Shown in pieces: positions 53,008-61,646 of a DNA stretch of 64,000 bases. How positions within the stretch are numbered: the stretch's first letter is position 1; each line of letters begins with the position of its first letter. The notes beneath the pieces are model-generated. The model made no database searches, had not been told where the DNA came from, and worked only from the letters and a program-made list of their open reading frames with translations. A program made the position numbers and the translations under genes. The stretch is from JANMJD01 sp963847945 (GTDB lineage: Bacteria > Actinomycetota > Acidimicrobiia > Acidimicrobiales > Ilumatobacteraceae): positions 8,588 to 72,587 of the forward strand of contig CAWKBX010000013.1 of the NCBI GenBank assembly GCA_963847945.1, given 5' to 3'.

Positions 53008-53604
53008 GTGTCCGGCGAGCAAACCCACGAGGTCGGAGCCGACGGCGCGAGGCGAGCCAAGCTCTGGCTCGAGCGGACCACCCGAGTTCAGGTCCACTGG
53101 ACCAATCCTCAGCATGCGGCCAAGCTCGCCTTCGACTGGCCGCAAGGGGGCTCGTTCTCGTTTGATCTGGCCGGCGTATTGAAGGGTGACGATCTAGACG
53201 GCCAGACTTTCGTCGCTGAGGTCAAGAAGTACAAGAATCAATCTGATCTGCCGGATCACTATTCAGACTTTTTGGCGAAGTGCTATTGCGCGCTCGCCGC
53301 TCGGCCAGACCGCTGCGATCACTTCTTGATGATAAGTTGGGCGCCGTTCCTTGCGACGGTCTGGGATGAGCTTTGCGACTCGAATCGAGTCGTTGATGCG
53401 GTGGTCTCGAAGCGCAGTCGAATTTTCGAAGGCAAAAACCTTTCAGCGGGCGAGGCGAACTCGCTCGTCAAGGTAGACGTCGCCAGCGAAGTGGCGGCGC
53501 GTATCTGGATCGTGATCCTCTCTGACAAACAAGAGTGTTTGACGCTGACAGGAGAACACTTGGGCGTAATTCAGAGTCTGATGGTCGCAAAGGAGCACAC
53601 GTGA
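53008..53604 (+). CDS. Cassette gene 1: possible restriction-like nuclease
   Basis: A 198-residue protein starting at GTG 53008. Residues 45-75 read SFSFDLAGVLKGDDLDG then TFVAEVKKYKNQ, which fits the D...ExK core of a PD-(D/E)XK nuclease. The rest (HFLMISWAPFLATVWDEL, VAARIWIVILSD) is mixed alpha/beta. I do not know the family. Its stop overlaps the start of the next gene by four bases (GTGA), so the two proteins probably work together. Base use is less GC-biased than in the chromosome. Confidence 0.6.
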   Translation: MSGEQTHEVGADGARRAKLWLERTTRVQVHWTNPQHAAKLAFDWPQGGSFSFDLAGVLKGDDLDGQTFVAEVKKYKNQSDLPDHYSDFLAKCYCALAARPDRCDHFLMISWAPFLATVWDELCDSNRVVDAVVSKRSRIFEGKNLSAGEANSLVKVDVASEVAARIWIVILSDKQECLTLTGEHLGVIQSLMVAKEHT

Positions 53605-54407
53605 CCGGGGACATGGTGACGCTAGATGACGCCGACTTCTCTAACGCCGTGAAGCATCTCGTCGGGAGCGCTTCTGCCGACGATAGCCCCTCATCAATCA
53701 AAGCTCTAGTTCGGCGAGGGTTGCTCGCGCTCGGCACGATCGATTTTGTAGACTCAACTGACTATTTCAACCACTCATTTGCTCCAGACTTCGTACTTGG
53801 GTGGCGTGATCGCGATGGCAGCGCTAGGGAGCGATTCCTGTATCTCAGGGTGGATGAACAGCCGCTCTACATTGCGCAGGATGTTGAGAGACTCGCCAGT
53901 AGACAAGCAATCTTCCTGTCGCTGACTGGCCTGCACGGCGTCGGCGACGCCGTCGGTCGGCAACCGCTTGAGTCCGACACACTGGTTGTCGACGCGGCCG
54001 GACTTGGCACGTTCAAGGCCGACCAGGAGCCGGGTCTGTCGACTGGTGATATCGCTGCGCGATCGTTCGTTCGCGGCGGCCGGGGAGTCGTAGATGTGGC
54101 ACTCGGCGAACGAATCCGTGACGACATCGAGACTGGGATTGGCGCGGCCGAGACACTGGGTGTCAGTTCCGTGAAACGGGGGGTACAAGCGGCGGACGCG
54201 TACTTCTCCCAGAACGAATCTCACCAAATCATTGAGTTGATCTTTGCGGTTTGGATCGCTTCTGGCGGAGCTCCGTCGGAGTTTCCGTGGCGACGCGACG
54301 TCACAAATGACGGTATTGGTGACGAAGTGCTTGAGTTCCTTCTTCGGGCGGATGGTGTCCGCGACGCGGCAGTTCTGGAAGTCAATAGCAAAGCGTACTT
54401 CGATTGA
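53601..54407 (+). CDS. Cassette gene 2: unknown
   Basis: A 268-residue protein from GTG 53601. Recognisable stretches are VRRGLLALGTIDFVDSTDYF, SFAPDFVLGWRDRDGSARE and RFLYLRVDEQPLYIAQDVE in the first half; the second half holds SQNESHQIIELIFAVWIASG. I find no known motif. The first half, with Asp in PDFVLGW followed by a beta strand, could be another restriction-like fold, but the usual ExK lysine is not evident. It overlaps gene 1 and is followed immediately by gene 3. Confidence 0.6.
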   Translation: MTGDMVTLDDADFSNAVKHLVGSASADDSPSSIKALVRRGLLALGTIDFVDSTDYFNHSFAPDFVLGWRDRDGSARERFLYLRVDEQPLYIAQDVERLASRQAIFLSLTGLHGVGDAVGRQPLESDTLVVDAAGLGTFKADQEPGLSTGDIAARSFVRGGRGVVDVALGERIRDDIETGIGAAETLGVSSVKRGVQAADAYFSQNESHQIIELIFAVWIASGGAPSEFPWRRDVTNDGIGDEVLEFLLRADGVRDAAVLEVNSKAYFD

Positions 54408-54411
54408 CCAA

Positions 54412-54946
54412 TTGGCAAGGCTCACCGTTCAGTATCCCTCGCAGAACCTACAAGCTCTGGTCAATTCTGGGCTGTCGTTGCTCGACGCTCGATGCTGTCG
54501 GATTCGTTCGTTGCCCAAGAAGATGGCTATAGCAGCCGAGCCTCAATGGGATGTTCGAGATCAGATGCTGACGCTCGTTGGCCGTAGTTTTCTTGCGCAT
54601 GTTGTCTCTCGACAAGACGATTTGACTGTTCAGCCAGAACGGGATGGGGAACGACGCCACGGAGTCGATTTTCCCTACGCTCGTCGGTCGAGGGTCAGGG
54701 TTACCGCTGACGGGTTTGGATCTTCGAACCAGCCAAAAGGTGCTGAGCGTGGACGTTGAGCCGACCTACCCCTTGCTCTCTGATCCCGATCTGCTCGCCA
54801 TCGTTGATCGAGTCGGGAGCGCGCTTCGGGTCCGGCGTGCGACGGCATCAATCGGTGATACGACTGTGACTGTCGACTTCACGCTTCGGTCAGCGTCGAC
54901 GCGATCGCTGCGCCACGACCGAGTTGGTCTGCCTCTTGTATCTTAG
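54412..54946 (+). CDS. Cassette gene 3: unknown, one frameshift
   Basis: The frame that follows the stop of gene 2 (LARLTVQYPSQNLQALVNSG, then EPQWDVRDQMLTLVGRSFLA) runs to about 54640, where the sequence seems to continue in another frame as ESIFPTLVGRGSGLPLTGLD and ending RRATASIGDTTVTVDFTLRS. Joined, the product would be about 178 residues. The start is uncertain (TTG 54412, or an ATT at 54403 that overlaps the stop of gene 2). I do not recognise it. Confidence 0.4.
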
Positions 54947-55232
54947 TCTTGCCCTTCTAACAAGCGCAGCAGAAGAGCATGCTGATTGGCTGCGGCGGCT
55001 TGGTGAGACATTCAATCAGTTGTCAACCAACACGCTCTTTGACGGTGTAGGCGATCAGAGATAGTCAGGGCGCTCGTTTGCATCGTCGGGCAGGTCGGAC
55101 ACTTAGCGGCTGCGGCCAGCGGCCACTTGCCGGTTCGGGTTCATGCGAGGGACACCAGGCTGGGGCGAGAGCGGGACTGCTGCACGAGGCTGACATCAAT
55201 ATTTGCAGACGTCTAGCCGCAAAACTTCCGAT
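54947..55232. other. Island intergenic stretch
   Basis: About 285 bases between the cassette and two minus-strand genes that converge on it. I see no gene, repeat or clear hairpin. Confidence 0.4.
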
Positions 55233-55493
55233 TCAATCCTCGGCGCTCGCGCTCGACACTCCGACGAACAGATGGCTGAGGTCGAGTTGCACCCAGACGC
55301 GGTTGCCGTCTCGCCGAACGACGCGTGAGTGGACCGGCGGTTCCTCGTCGTCGCCGACTGCGAGCCAGTCGCCGGGCTGCGGATCGAACGCTGCGTCGTT
55401 TGCTCGTGGGCTGTGGCTGATCCAGGTCTCCACAACGAGATCCGCGCCGACGCCGTTGGCGTCGTATCGCAGGTCGTAAGTGTCATTGGTCAT
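55233..55493 (-). CDS. Small hypothetical protein, beta-rich
   Basis: An 86-residue protein: MTNDTYDLRYDANGVGADLV, then DAAFDPQPGDWLAVGDDEEP and VVRRDGNRVWVQLDLSHLF. The pattern resembles a small beta-barrel. No family is recognised. It follows another small minus-strand gene, 17 bases away, so they probably form an operon. Confidence 0.55.
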   Translation of the reverse strand: MTNDTYDLRYDANGVGADLVVETWISHSPRANDAAFDPQPGDWLAVGDDEEPPVHSRVVRRDGNRVWVQLDLSHLFVGVSSASAED

Positions 55494-55510
55494 GTGCACA
55501 GCGTACCTCG

Positions 55511-55900
55511 CTACGGCGTTCGCCTGTAGGCCGGGTTGTTGATCGGTCCCCGGAAGTGCGCCCGAACACGTTCGAACAGTGTTGCTGTCGGAGCGGCGAG
55601 CACGACGGTCCAGTGCGGGGCGTCGAGCGTTGGGAGCAGCGGGAATCCGTCGTCGACGAGTTCGTGGCCATCTGCGATGAGCATTCGGGAGCGGGCCACG
55701 AACGCTGGGCGCTGACGGGCCAGTCGGTGGTAGTCGCCGTCGGGGACTTCGAACACGGAGAATCCCCAGAATCCCCAGTTCTCGTGGCATTGCTCGGCGG
55801 ACTCGGTGAGGCGCTCGTCCGACATCGTGTGGACACCCATCCGCACGACGAGAAGTCCGGGTACGACGGCTTCGTCTCGGAGTACGAGCGGCTGATGCAC
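55511..55900 (-). CDS. Small hypothetical protein
   Basis: A protein of up to 129 residues with HENWGFWGFSVFEVPDGDYH, then RQRPAFVARSRMLIADGHEL and APHWTVVLAAPTATLFERVR. The start is open: ATG 55900 or the internal ATG near 55825 (MSDERLTESAEQ), which I find as likely. The function is unknown. It forms a pair with the next small gene; both read away from the macro/SEFIR gene. Confidence 0.55.
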   Translation of the reverse strand: MHQPLVLRDEAVVPGLLVVRMGVHTMSDERLTESAEQCHENWGFWGFSVFEVPDGDYHRLARQRPAFVARSRMLIADGHELVDDGFPLLPTLDAPHWTVVLAAPTATLFERVRAHFRGPINNPAYRRTP

Positions 55901-56044
55901 GCCGCCACGGTATCGAATGTCGGGAGTTGACTCGCGATGTCGCTCCGACCCGTTCGAAGGTGAACGAGGAGTGTGATGCCTTATCCACCGTCTCGTCGCT
56001 CCACGTAGTGTTGCGAGCGCAAGTCGGCGTCAGCGAGGAATGTG

Positions 56045-57069
56045 ATGAGTGCCCGCATCGAGATCGTCAAGGGTGACATGTTCGAGGGTCCCAGCGACCT
56101 TGTCGTCATTCCATGCTCGAACCGCGTGACCATCACGTGGTTCGTCAGCGGTTGGAGACGTTCTCGATCCCGCAACCACGACATCGTCTTAACCTCGGCG
56201 ACATCGAAGTGGTTGAACTGGAAGCCGCACAGAGTGTTGCGAGAGTCGCGGCTTTCGCAGCTTCCGTGCGTGGCGACTCCGGATCAAATCTGGCTGCCGT
56301 GCATCGGATCGGCAAACACCTTGGCAGCTACGCGGCGCGGACCAGTTGGGTGAGAAACATCGCTTGCCCCGTGCTCGGTTCGGGGGCTGGCGGCTTGCCC
56401 GTCCTGGATGCAGCGTCGGCGATCACCCGAGGCTTTTTGGAGACCGCCCCGAACGGCTGCCTGCTCCGGCTCTTCGTGATCGATGAGATCTCCTTCGGTG
56501 AGCTTCGTCGCAGCCTTGGCACGGAATCGTCGGCACCGCTGACTGGCGTTGAGCTGGCAGAGCGGCCCATCCGTGTGTTCATCAGCTACACACAAACCTC
56601 GCCCGACCACGCTGTTTGGGTGAAGACCGTAGCTGCCCACCTGCGTGAGAACGGAATCGATGCGCGACTCGACGTCTGGCACCTCACCCCGGGGACCGAT
56701 GTCGCCCAATGGATGTGCACCGAACTCGATCTTGCGGATCGCGTTCTGCTTATCTGCGACGACCTGTACTCGCAGAAGGCTGATCGCCGTCATGGAGGCG
56801 TCGGCTGGGAGGTTCGTCTAGTTCAGGGTGATCTGCTCCAATCGCAGGTCGACAACCCGGACAAGTACGTCCCGGTGTTTGCGCGGAGCGGTGCTGACCG
56901 CCCGACGCCAGCCTTCCTCAAATCCGTGTACGGCATGGACTGGCCGACCGGCCAACGTGATGATCCCGCCCTTCTGGCCAGCTTGGTTCAGATCCTCTAC
57001 CGAGTTCACGAACAGGCGCCGCCGCTCGGCCGGCCACCGTCGTTCGTTCTTGGCGCTACATCATCGTGA
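56045..57069 (+). CDS. Macro-like and SEFIR/TIR fusion protein (one frameshift)
   Basis: The frame from ATG 56045 (AGGAA four bases upstream) gives SARIEIVKGDMFEGPSDLVV, the first strand and GD motif of a macro-like domain. After TWFV near 56143 the good reading shifts frame to RQRLETFSIPQPRHRLNLGD and continues through ACPVLGSGAGGLPVLDAASA, the second macro-type loop. From about residue 180 is a SEFIR/TIR domain: RPIRVFISYTQTSPDHAVW, DARLDVWHLTPGTDVAQWM, RVLLICDDLYSQKADRRHGG. SEFIR/TIR domains serve in immune signalling or NAD cleavage, and macro domains bind ADP-ribose-type nucleotides. I infer a defence protein. It is the last island gene before attR. Confidence 0.7.
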
Positions 57070-57217
57070 CCCGGGTGATGAGTGCGATCGAAACCTGCTC
57101 GCGGAGCGATGGTAGAGCGGTCTACGTTCTCTGCGGATTCGGGTGGATTTGGTGGACTCCAGCGAACGTCGCATAGCTATCTACCAGGGGAAACGGATCG
57201 GGTGGACGGTCTCGGGA

Positions 57218-57263
57218 ACCTTGCCAAGGTGAGGGTCGCGAGTTCGAATCTCGTCGTCCGCTC
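57218..57263 (+). repeat. attR: 46-bp copy of the tRNA-Gly 3' part
   Basis: Identical over 46 bases to 44488-44533. It contains the 3' half of the tRNA (anticodon loop, variable and T arms, acceptor end) without the 5' half, so it is an attachment-site copy and no working tRNA. Confidence 0.95.
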
Positions 57264-57548
57264 TGATGAAGGCCCTACTTCGGCAGGGTTTTCGTCGTTT
57301 TTCGGGTCGGTTCACCGGGCCGGGTTTGCCCATCTTGCCCATCCGTTTGCCCATCCACGTTGTTCGGCACTCTGCGCGGTCGTCTGCGCGGGTCGCGGAT
57401 GGCGGGACTGTCCATCTGGCCCGGGGACATGGCTGTGTCGGACTGGCGGGCGCGTTGGAGACTCGGCGGATGCAAGGATCAATACGTCAGCGAAGTGCTG
57501 GATCGTTCGAACTGCGAGTGTTCGTCGGTGTCAACCCGGAGTGAGAAC
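57264..57548. other. Chromosome-side stretch after attR
   Basis: About 285 bases between attR and the IS21-type ends. The first part holds the terminator listed separately. A minus-strand frame ends at 57275 with a Gln/Asp/Gly-rich tail (NNVDGQTDGQDGQTRPGE), which could be the remnant of another gene, but I cannot support it. Nothing else is seen. Confidence 0.4.
57273..57292 (+). terminator. UUCG-loop terminator after attR
   Basis: The hairpin CCCTAC-TTCG-GCAGGG followed by TTTT lies ten bases past attR. It is probably the original terminator of the tRNA-Gly gene before the island inserted. Confidence 0.65.
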
Positions 57549-57550
57549 GC

Positions 57551-57603
57551 CGATCTGATCTGGCCCCACTTTCGGGTGTGGCGACGATCTGATCTGGCCC
57601 CAC
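57551..57603. repeat. Repeated end sequence of a left IS21-type element
   Basis: The 19-mer CGATCTGATCTGGCCCCAC occurs at 57551-57569 and again at 57585-57603. Multiple direct repeats at the ends are a hallmark of IS21-family elements, whose transposase binds them. The istA-like gene starts 50 bases on. Confidence 0.75.
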
Positions 57604-57652
57604 CTGTGATCGTCCTTGTCGGCGGCGTGTGTCGCCTGGCTGGGAGAAGGCA

Positions 57653-58257
57653 GTGTCGAAGGTGGAAGTGTTCGAGCAGATCCGGCTCGCTCGTCGCGAC
57701 GAGAAGCTGAGCGTGCGGGCGTTGGCCGCCCGGTTCCGTGTGCATCGCCGTGACGTGCGGGCAGCGTTGTTGTCACCGGTCCCGCCGTCGCGTAAGACAC
57801 CGGTGCGGTCGGCGCCGGTGTCGGGTGAGTGGCGGCCGTGGATCAAGGCGATTCTGATCGCCGACCGGGACGCGCCGCGTAAGCAGCGACATACCGCGGC
57901 GAGGATTCGTGATCGGCTGGCCAGCGAGCAGCAGGTGATGATCTCGGAGTCGACGTGCCGCAAGGTCGTTGCCGAGGTTCGTGTCGAGATCGCCGCCGAA
58001 CGAGCGGCTGGTGGCGGGTTGCCGGTGAACGTGTTCGTGCCCCAGACGCGGCTGCCGGGTCGGGAGGCTGAGGTCGACTGGGGACAGTTCCAAGCGGTCC
58101 TCGCCGGTGTGCCGGTGACGTTGCATCTGTTCGCGATGTGGTCGGCGTTCGCCACGTGCGGGTTTCATCGGGCGTATGTGAACGAAGCCCAGGAATCGTT
58201 CCTTGACGGTCACGTCCGCGCGTTCACGCGGTTTGCCGGGGTCCATGCCCGGATCCG
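57653..58257 (+). pseudogene. IS21-type IstA transposase, N-terminal half, cut by the RIT element
   Basis: From GTG 57653 (GGAGAAGG upstream) the frame encodes SKVEVFEQIRLARRDEKLSV, a helix-turn-helix (ALAARFRVHRRDVRAALLS) and the first part of the DDE domain: GREAEVDWGQFQAVLAG with the first Asp, then ESFLDGHVRAFTRFAGVHAR. After HARIR the reading runs into the palindrome of the RIT element and stops at 58372. In full IstA proteins the next residues are D-N-L-K with the second catalytic Asp, so the cut falls right between the first and second catalytic residues. No C-terminal half or IstB is seen nearby. Confidence 0.85.
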
Positions 58258-58372
58258 CCCCGAATATGTTCCGCGGAACATATTCGGGGTTCTGTGCCCT
58301 CGCGCGTTATGTGCCCCGGGTGGGTCGAGGGCCTGGTCATCGGGGGTGCCGATGGTCGTGCCGGTCACATAA
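58258..58372. repeat. Left terminal inverted repeat of the RIT element
   Basis: 115 bases, identical as the reverse complement to 61647-61761. The outer 32 bases (58258-58289) form a perfect palindrome, each arm CCCCGAATATGTTCCG. The inner part holds GTTATGTGCCCCGGG and ends GGTCACATAA, itself near-complementary to the inner GTTATGTG. Confidence 0.95.
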
Positions 58373-58429
58373 CGCTTGGGCTGGCGGGCAACGTGGGGCT
58401 TCAACTCGTTGTGAGAGAGGAAGTTGCCC

Positions 58430-59689
58430 ATGTTGGAACAGTTCTTTGTGAAGCCGTCGACGGTCGATCGGTTCCGTGCGTCGTGGATCGGCGCCGAGAT
58501 CGAGGCGCATGTCGTGTGGTTGGCCGAGCACGGCTATGGCCTCAAGTCGGTGTGGCGTCGAGTCCCGACCCTGTACGCGTTCGGTGAGCACGCCCGAACG
58601 AATGGCGCAGCGTCGGTTGCCGATCTCCCGCGGTTCGTCGACGGGTTCGTCGCTGAGCGGGTCGCTGCGCATCACCAGCGCAACAGCTCGGATCGGGCGA
58701 TGGCCAAAGAGGTCCGGGGACCGATCGAGCAGATGCTGTCGACGACCTTGCCTGGGTTCGTGGCGTCGGGTCGGTCAACCCGTCCGTTCCCGTTGACCGA
58801 TCAGGTGCCCGGCTTCGTCGAGTATCTGGTCGAGGAGCGTGGGCTTCGCCCGGCGTCGATCGATCAATACCGGTTCCATCTCGACCGGTTCGACCGCTAC
58901 CTGCAACGGATCGACGCGAAGGTCGCTGATCTGTCCCCGGCGTTGGTGTCCGCGTTCATGGTGGAACGCGCCAGCATCGGCTTGGCGAAAAGCACGGTGC
59001 GGGACTGCGCCGGGGTGTTGCGGGTGTTCGTCCGGTTCGCCTACAGAGCCGGGGTCCTCGCCAGCGATTTGAGCGCCGCTGTTGGTTGGCCGCAGGTGTA
59101 TCGGCTCTCGACGGTGCCACGATCGATCTCGTGGGATGAGGTGAATCGTGTTCTTGCGGCGCCGGATCGGCGGACCCCGGTCGGCAAACGCGACTACGCG
59201 ATCTTGTTGTTGCTCGTGACGTATGGCCTGCGCGGCCGTGAGGTCGCTGCGCTCGAACTGGATCACATCGATTGGAAACGCAACCGGCTGGCTGTCCCGG
59301 AACGCAAGGCGGGTCACTCGACAGCGTTCCCGCTGTCGCAGGTCGTTGGCGAAGCGATCGTCGATTACCTGCAGCACGGCCGACCGGCCAGCGAGGATCG
59401 TCACGTCTTCTTCCGGGCGGTCGCTCCACACGAACCGATCGGGTCGGCGGCGGTGTCGAGTCTGGCCAGCCACTATCTGCAACAGGTCGGGGTCAAGGTT
59501 CCCCGCCCGGGGTCGCACACGCTGCGGCACTCGGCGGTGCAACGCTTGGTCGACGCGAACTTCGATCTGAAGACGATCGGCGATTTCGTCGGGCATCGCT
59601 CACCACGATCGACCGAGGTCTACGCGAAGGTGGCCGTCGAAGCGCTTCGGCAGGTCGCGCTCGGCGATGGCGAGGAGGTGCTCGGATGA
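58430..59689 (+). CDS. RIT recombinase A (tyrosine recombinase)
   Basis: A 419-residue tyrosine recombinase. The extra N-terminal 120 residues (FFVKPSTVDRFRASWIGAEI) precede a SAM-like core-binding domain (VEYLVEERGLRPASIDQYRF). The catalytic set is YGLRGREVAALEL (Arg), SHTLRHSAVQRL (HxxR), FVGHRSPRSTEVYAKV (His and Tyr). ATG 58430 has the strong GAGAGAGGAAG site seven bases upstream. Its stop overlaps the next gene by four bases (ATGA). Confidence 0.92.
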   Translation: MLEQFFVKPSTVDRFRASWIGAEIEAHVVWLAEHGYGLKSVWRRVPTLYAFGEHARTNGAASVADLPRFVDGFVAERVAAHHQRNSSDRAMAKEVRGPIEQMLSTTLPGFVASGRSTRPFPLTDQVPGFVEYLVEERGLRPASIDQYRFHLDRFDRYLQRIDAKVADLSPALVSAFMVERASIGLAKSTVRDCAGVLRVFVRFAYRAGVLASDLSAAVGWPQVYRLSTVPRSISWDEVNRVLAAPDRRTPVGKRDYAILLLLVTYGLRGREVAALELDHIDWKRNRLAVPERKAGHSTAFPLSQVVGEAIVDYLQHGRPASEDRHVFFRAVAPHEPIGSAAVSSLASHYLQQVGVKVPRPGSHTLRHSAVQRLVDANFDLKTIGDFVGHRSPRSTEVYAKVAVEALRQVALGDGEEVLG

Positions 59690-60636
59690 CTACCGATCTG
59701 ACCACCTGCATCGACGGGTTCCTCGCCCATCAGCGGGCATTGGGCCGCAAATATCGCAGCGAACAGGCCACGCTGGCGCTTCTGACCCGGTTCGCCACCG
59801 AACGGGACATCGTCGACATCACTGGTTTGACCGCCGAGATCCTGGACGAGTTCTTCGCGTCACGGCCACGACCGAGAGCGCGTAGTTTCAACCAGCTCGT
59901 CGGGGTCGTGTCGTTCTGGCTGGACTGGGCTGTCGCCCAGCAACTCCTCGCAGCTTCCCCGGTGCGCACCAGGCGGCGCCGGGAAACCGCTCAGAAGTTG
60001 CCGTTCATCTTCGATCTCGCTGCTGCTCGTCGTCTGCTTGACGCCGCCGCCGTGTTGCCGGACAACCCACGAGCTGCAGGCCGCGGCGACGTCTATCACA
60101 CGATCTTCGCGTTGTGTTACGGCCTGGGGCTACGCGCTGGGGAGGTGTGCGGCCTGCGCGTCGGTCACGTCGATGTCGAGCGGCAACTGATCGAAGTGCG
60201 CGGCGGCAAGTTCGGCAAGGACCGCCTCGTGCCCTTCGGGCCCCGCATCGGCCAGTTGCTCGCTACCCGGCTCGAACACGCCGGCACCGACCCGGAGATG
60301 CCGTTGTTCAGTTTCGATGGTCGCCGGCCGATTCATCCCTGCACCGCCAGCCAGGTCTTCCACCGTCTCGTGATCGACCTCGACCTGCACGTCCCGGACG
60401 GGGTCAGCACGCCACGGCTGCATTCGTTGCGTCACTCGTTCGCTGTCGGGTGTCTCACCCGCTGGTATCGCAGCGGTGACGACCCGATCGCCCGGCTCTA
60501 CCAGCTGTCGACGTTCATGGGTCACGTCGATCCGGTCTCGACCGCGGTCTACCTGACGATTACCACCGACCTATTGAACGAAGCCAATCGACGGTTCGAA
60601 ACGTACGCCCGCACGGCAATCGAAACGACGGTGTGA
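59686..60636 (+). CDS. RIT recombinase B (tyrosine recombinase)
   Basis: A 316-residue tyrosine recombinase with a core-binding part (FLAHQRALGRKYRSEQATLA) and a catalytic part with YGLGLRAGEVCGLRVGH (Arg), RLHSLRHSFAVGCL (HxxR), FMGHVDPVSTAVYLTI (His, Tyr). ATG 59686 lies in the ATGA overlap with recombinase A and follows GAGGAGG. One base separates its stop from the third gene. Confidence 0.92.
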   Translation: MTTDLTTCIDGFLAHQRALGRKYRSEQATLALLTRFATERDIVDITGLTAEILDEFFASRPRPRARSFNQLVGVVSFWLDWAVAQQLLAASPVRTRRRRETAQKLPFIFDLAAARRLLDAAAVLPDNPRAAGRGDVYHTIFALCYGLGLRAGEVCGLRVGHVDVERQLIEVRGGKFGKDRLVPFGPRIGQLLATRLEHAGTDPEMPLFSFDGRRPIHPCTASQVFHRLVIDLDLHVPDGVSTPRLHSLRHSFAVGCLTRWYRSGDDPIARLYQLSTFMGHVDPVSTAVYLTITTDLLNEANRRFETYARTAIETTV

Positions 60637-60637
60637 G

Positions 60638-61642
60638 ATGCCTGGCATCCCGCTCGGACCGACAATCCACTCGTTCTTCATCGATCACCTCGTCACGGTC
60701 AAAGGACTCCGCCCCGCGTCGATCCGCAGCTACCGCGACACGATCCGGCTGCTGCTGTGCTTCGCCGCCGCCGACCGCAACGCCAAGATCACCAAGCTCA
60801 CCGTCGCCGACTTGGACTTCGATCTCATCGTCGGGTTTCTGCGTCACCTTGAACACGACCGAGGCAACCACGCCCGAACCCGGAACCAGCGCCTCGCCGT
60901 CGTGCACACCCTGTTCGACTACATCGCCACCCGCCACCCCGAGATGCTCGCCACCTGCCAACGCGTCGCGGCGATCCCGATGAAACGGGCGGCGCCGGCC
61001 GAAACCCACTTCCTGGAACGCGACGAAATCGAGGACCTGTTCAAACATCTACCCTCGACCGGGCGTCTCGCTCACCGGGACCGGACGCTGCTGTTGTTCC
61101 TCTACAACACCGGTGCCCGCGTGCAAGAAGTCGCCGACCTACGCGTCGGAAACCTCGATTTGCGTGAACCCGCAACGGTCCGCCTCCACGGCAAAGGCGA
61201 CAAGTGGCGCACCTGCCCTCTCTGGGCGCAGACCGTCGAGATGCTCACCGACCTCATCAACAGCACCGACCAACGGGCAGCTGACCGAGCAGTGTTCGTG
61301 TCCACCGCCGGGCAGCCGCTCACCAGGTTCGGGATCTACAAGATCGTTCGCCGTCACGCCGGTCGTCTCGATCAGCCACGCCAACAGCGCACCGTCAGCC
61401 CACATACCTTCCGGCACACCGCTGCCGTTCACCTGCTCGAAGCCGGCGTTGAAGTCAACGTGATCCGAGGCTGGCTCGGCCACGCCGACCTGTCGACGAC
61501 CAACCGCTACGCCGAGATCAACACCCGCGCCAAGATCGCCGCGCTGGCCAACACCGAACCCCCGGGTTCTTCGCAGGGACCCCGCCCACGACCCATCTGG
61601 CAGACCGACGAAACCCTGCTCAACTGGCTCGCCACCCTCTGA
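60638..61642 (+). CDS. RIT recombinase C (tyrosine recombinase)
   Basis: A 334-residue tyrosine recombinase: FIDHLVTVKGLRPASIRSYR (core-binding), LYNTGARVQEVADLRVGN (Arg), SPHTFRHTAAVHLLEAG (HxxR), WLGHADLSTTNRYAEINT (His, Tyr). The C-terminal tail (PRPRPIWQTDETLLNWLATL) ends five bases before the right terminal repeat. In RIT elements all three recombinases are thought to be needed for movement. Confidence 0.92.
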   Translation: MPGIPLGPTIHSFFIDHLVTVKGLRPASIRSYRDTIRLLLCFAAADRNAKITKLTVADLDFDLIVGFLRHLEHDRGNHARTRNQRLAVVHTLFDYIATRHPEMLATCQRVAAIPMKRAAPAETHFLERDEIEDLFKHLPSTGRLAHRDRTLLLFLYNTGARVQEVADLRVGNLDLREPATVRLHGKGDKWRTCPLWAQTVEMLTDLINSTDQRAADRAVFVSTAGQPLTRFGIYKIVRRHAGRLDQPRQQRTVSPHTFRHTAAVHLLEAGVEVNVIRGWLGHADLSTTNRYAEINTRAKIAALANTEPPGSSQGPRPRPIWQTDETLLNWLATL

Positions 61643-61646
61643 ACCA

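Larger units (their letters stand above)
44488..57263. mobile_element. tRNA-Gly-integrated island (integrative mobilizable element, decayed)
   Basis: The region is bounded by the 46-bp direct repeats attL and attR. In order it holds a tyrosine integrase (frameshifted), a HEPN-like/nuclease-like gene, a MobF-type relaxase-helicase split by an IS3-family element, a winged-helix gene, an excisionase-like gene, a three-gene cassette, two small minus-strand genes and a macro/SEFIR gene. No coupling protein or type IV secretion ATPase is present, so it was at most mobilizable by another element. With integrase and relaxase both damaged it is probably fixed now, unless the frameshifts are assembly errors. 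Confidence 0.85.

Noticed and set aside
57218..57263. Second tRNA-Gly gene
   Set aside because: Only the 3' part is present; the 5' acceptor strand and D arm are missing, so it is the attachment-site copy.
57264..57475. Remnant of a second integrase C-terminus ending next to attR
   Set aside because: The minus-strand frame ends at a suitable place but shows no catalytic motif and is Arg/Gln-rich low-complexity sequence.
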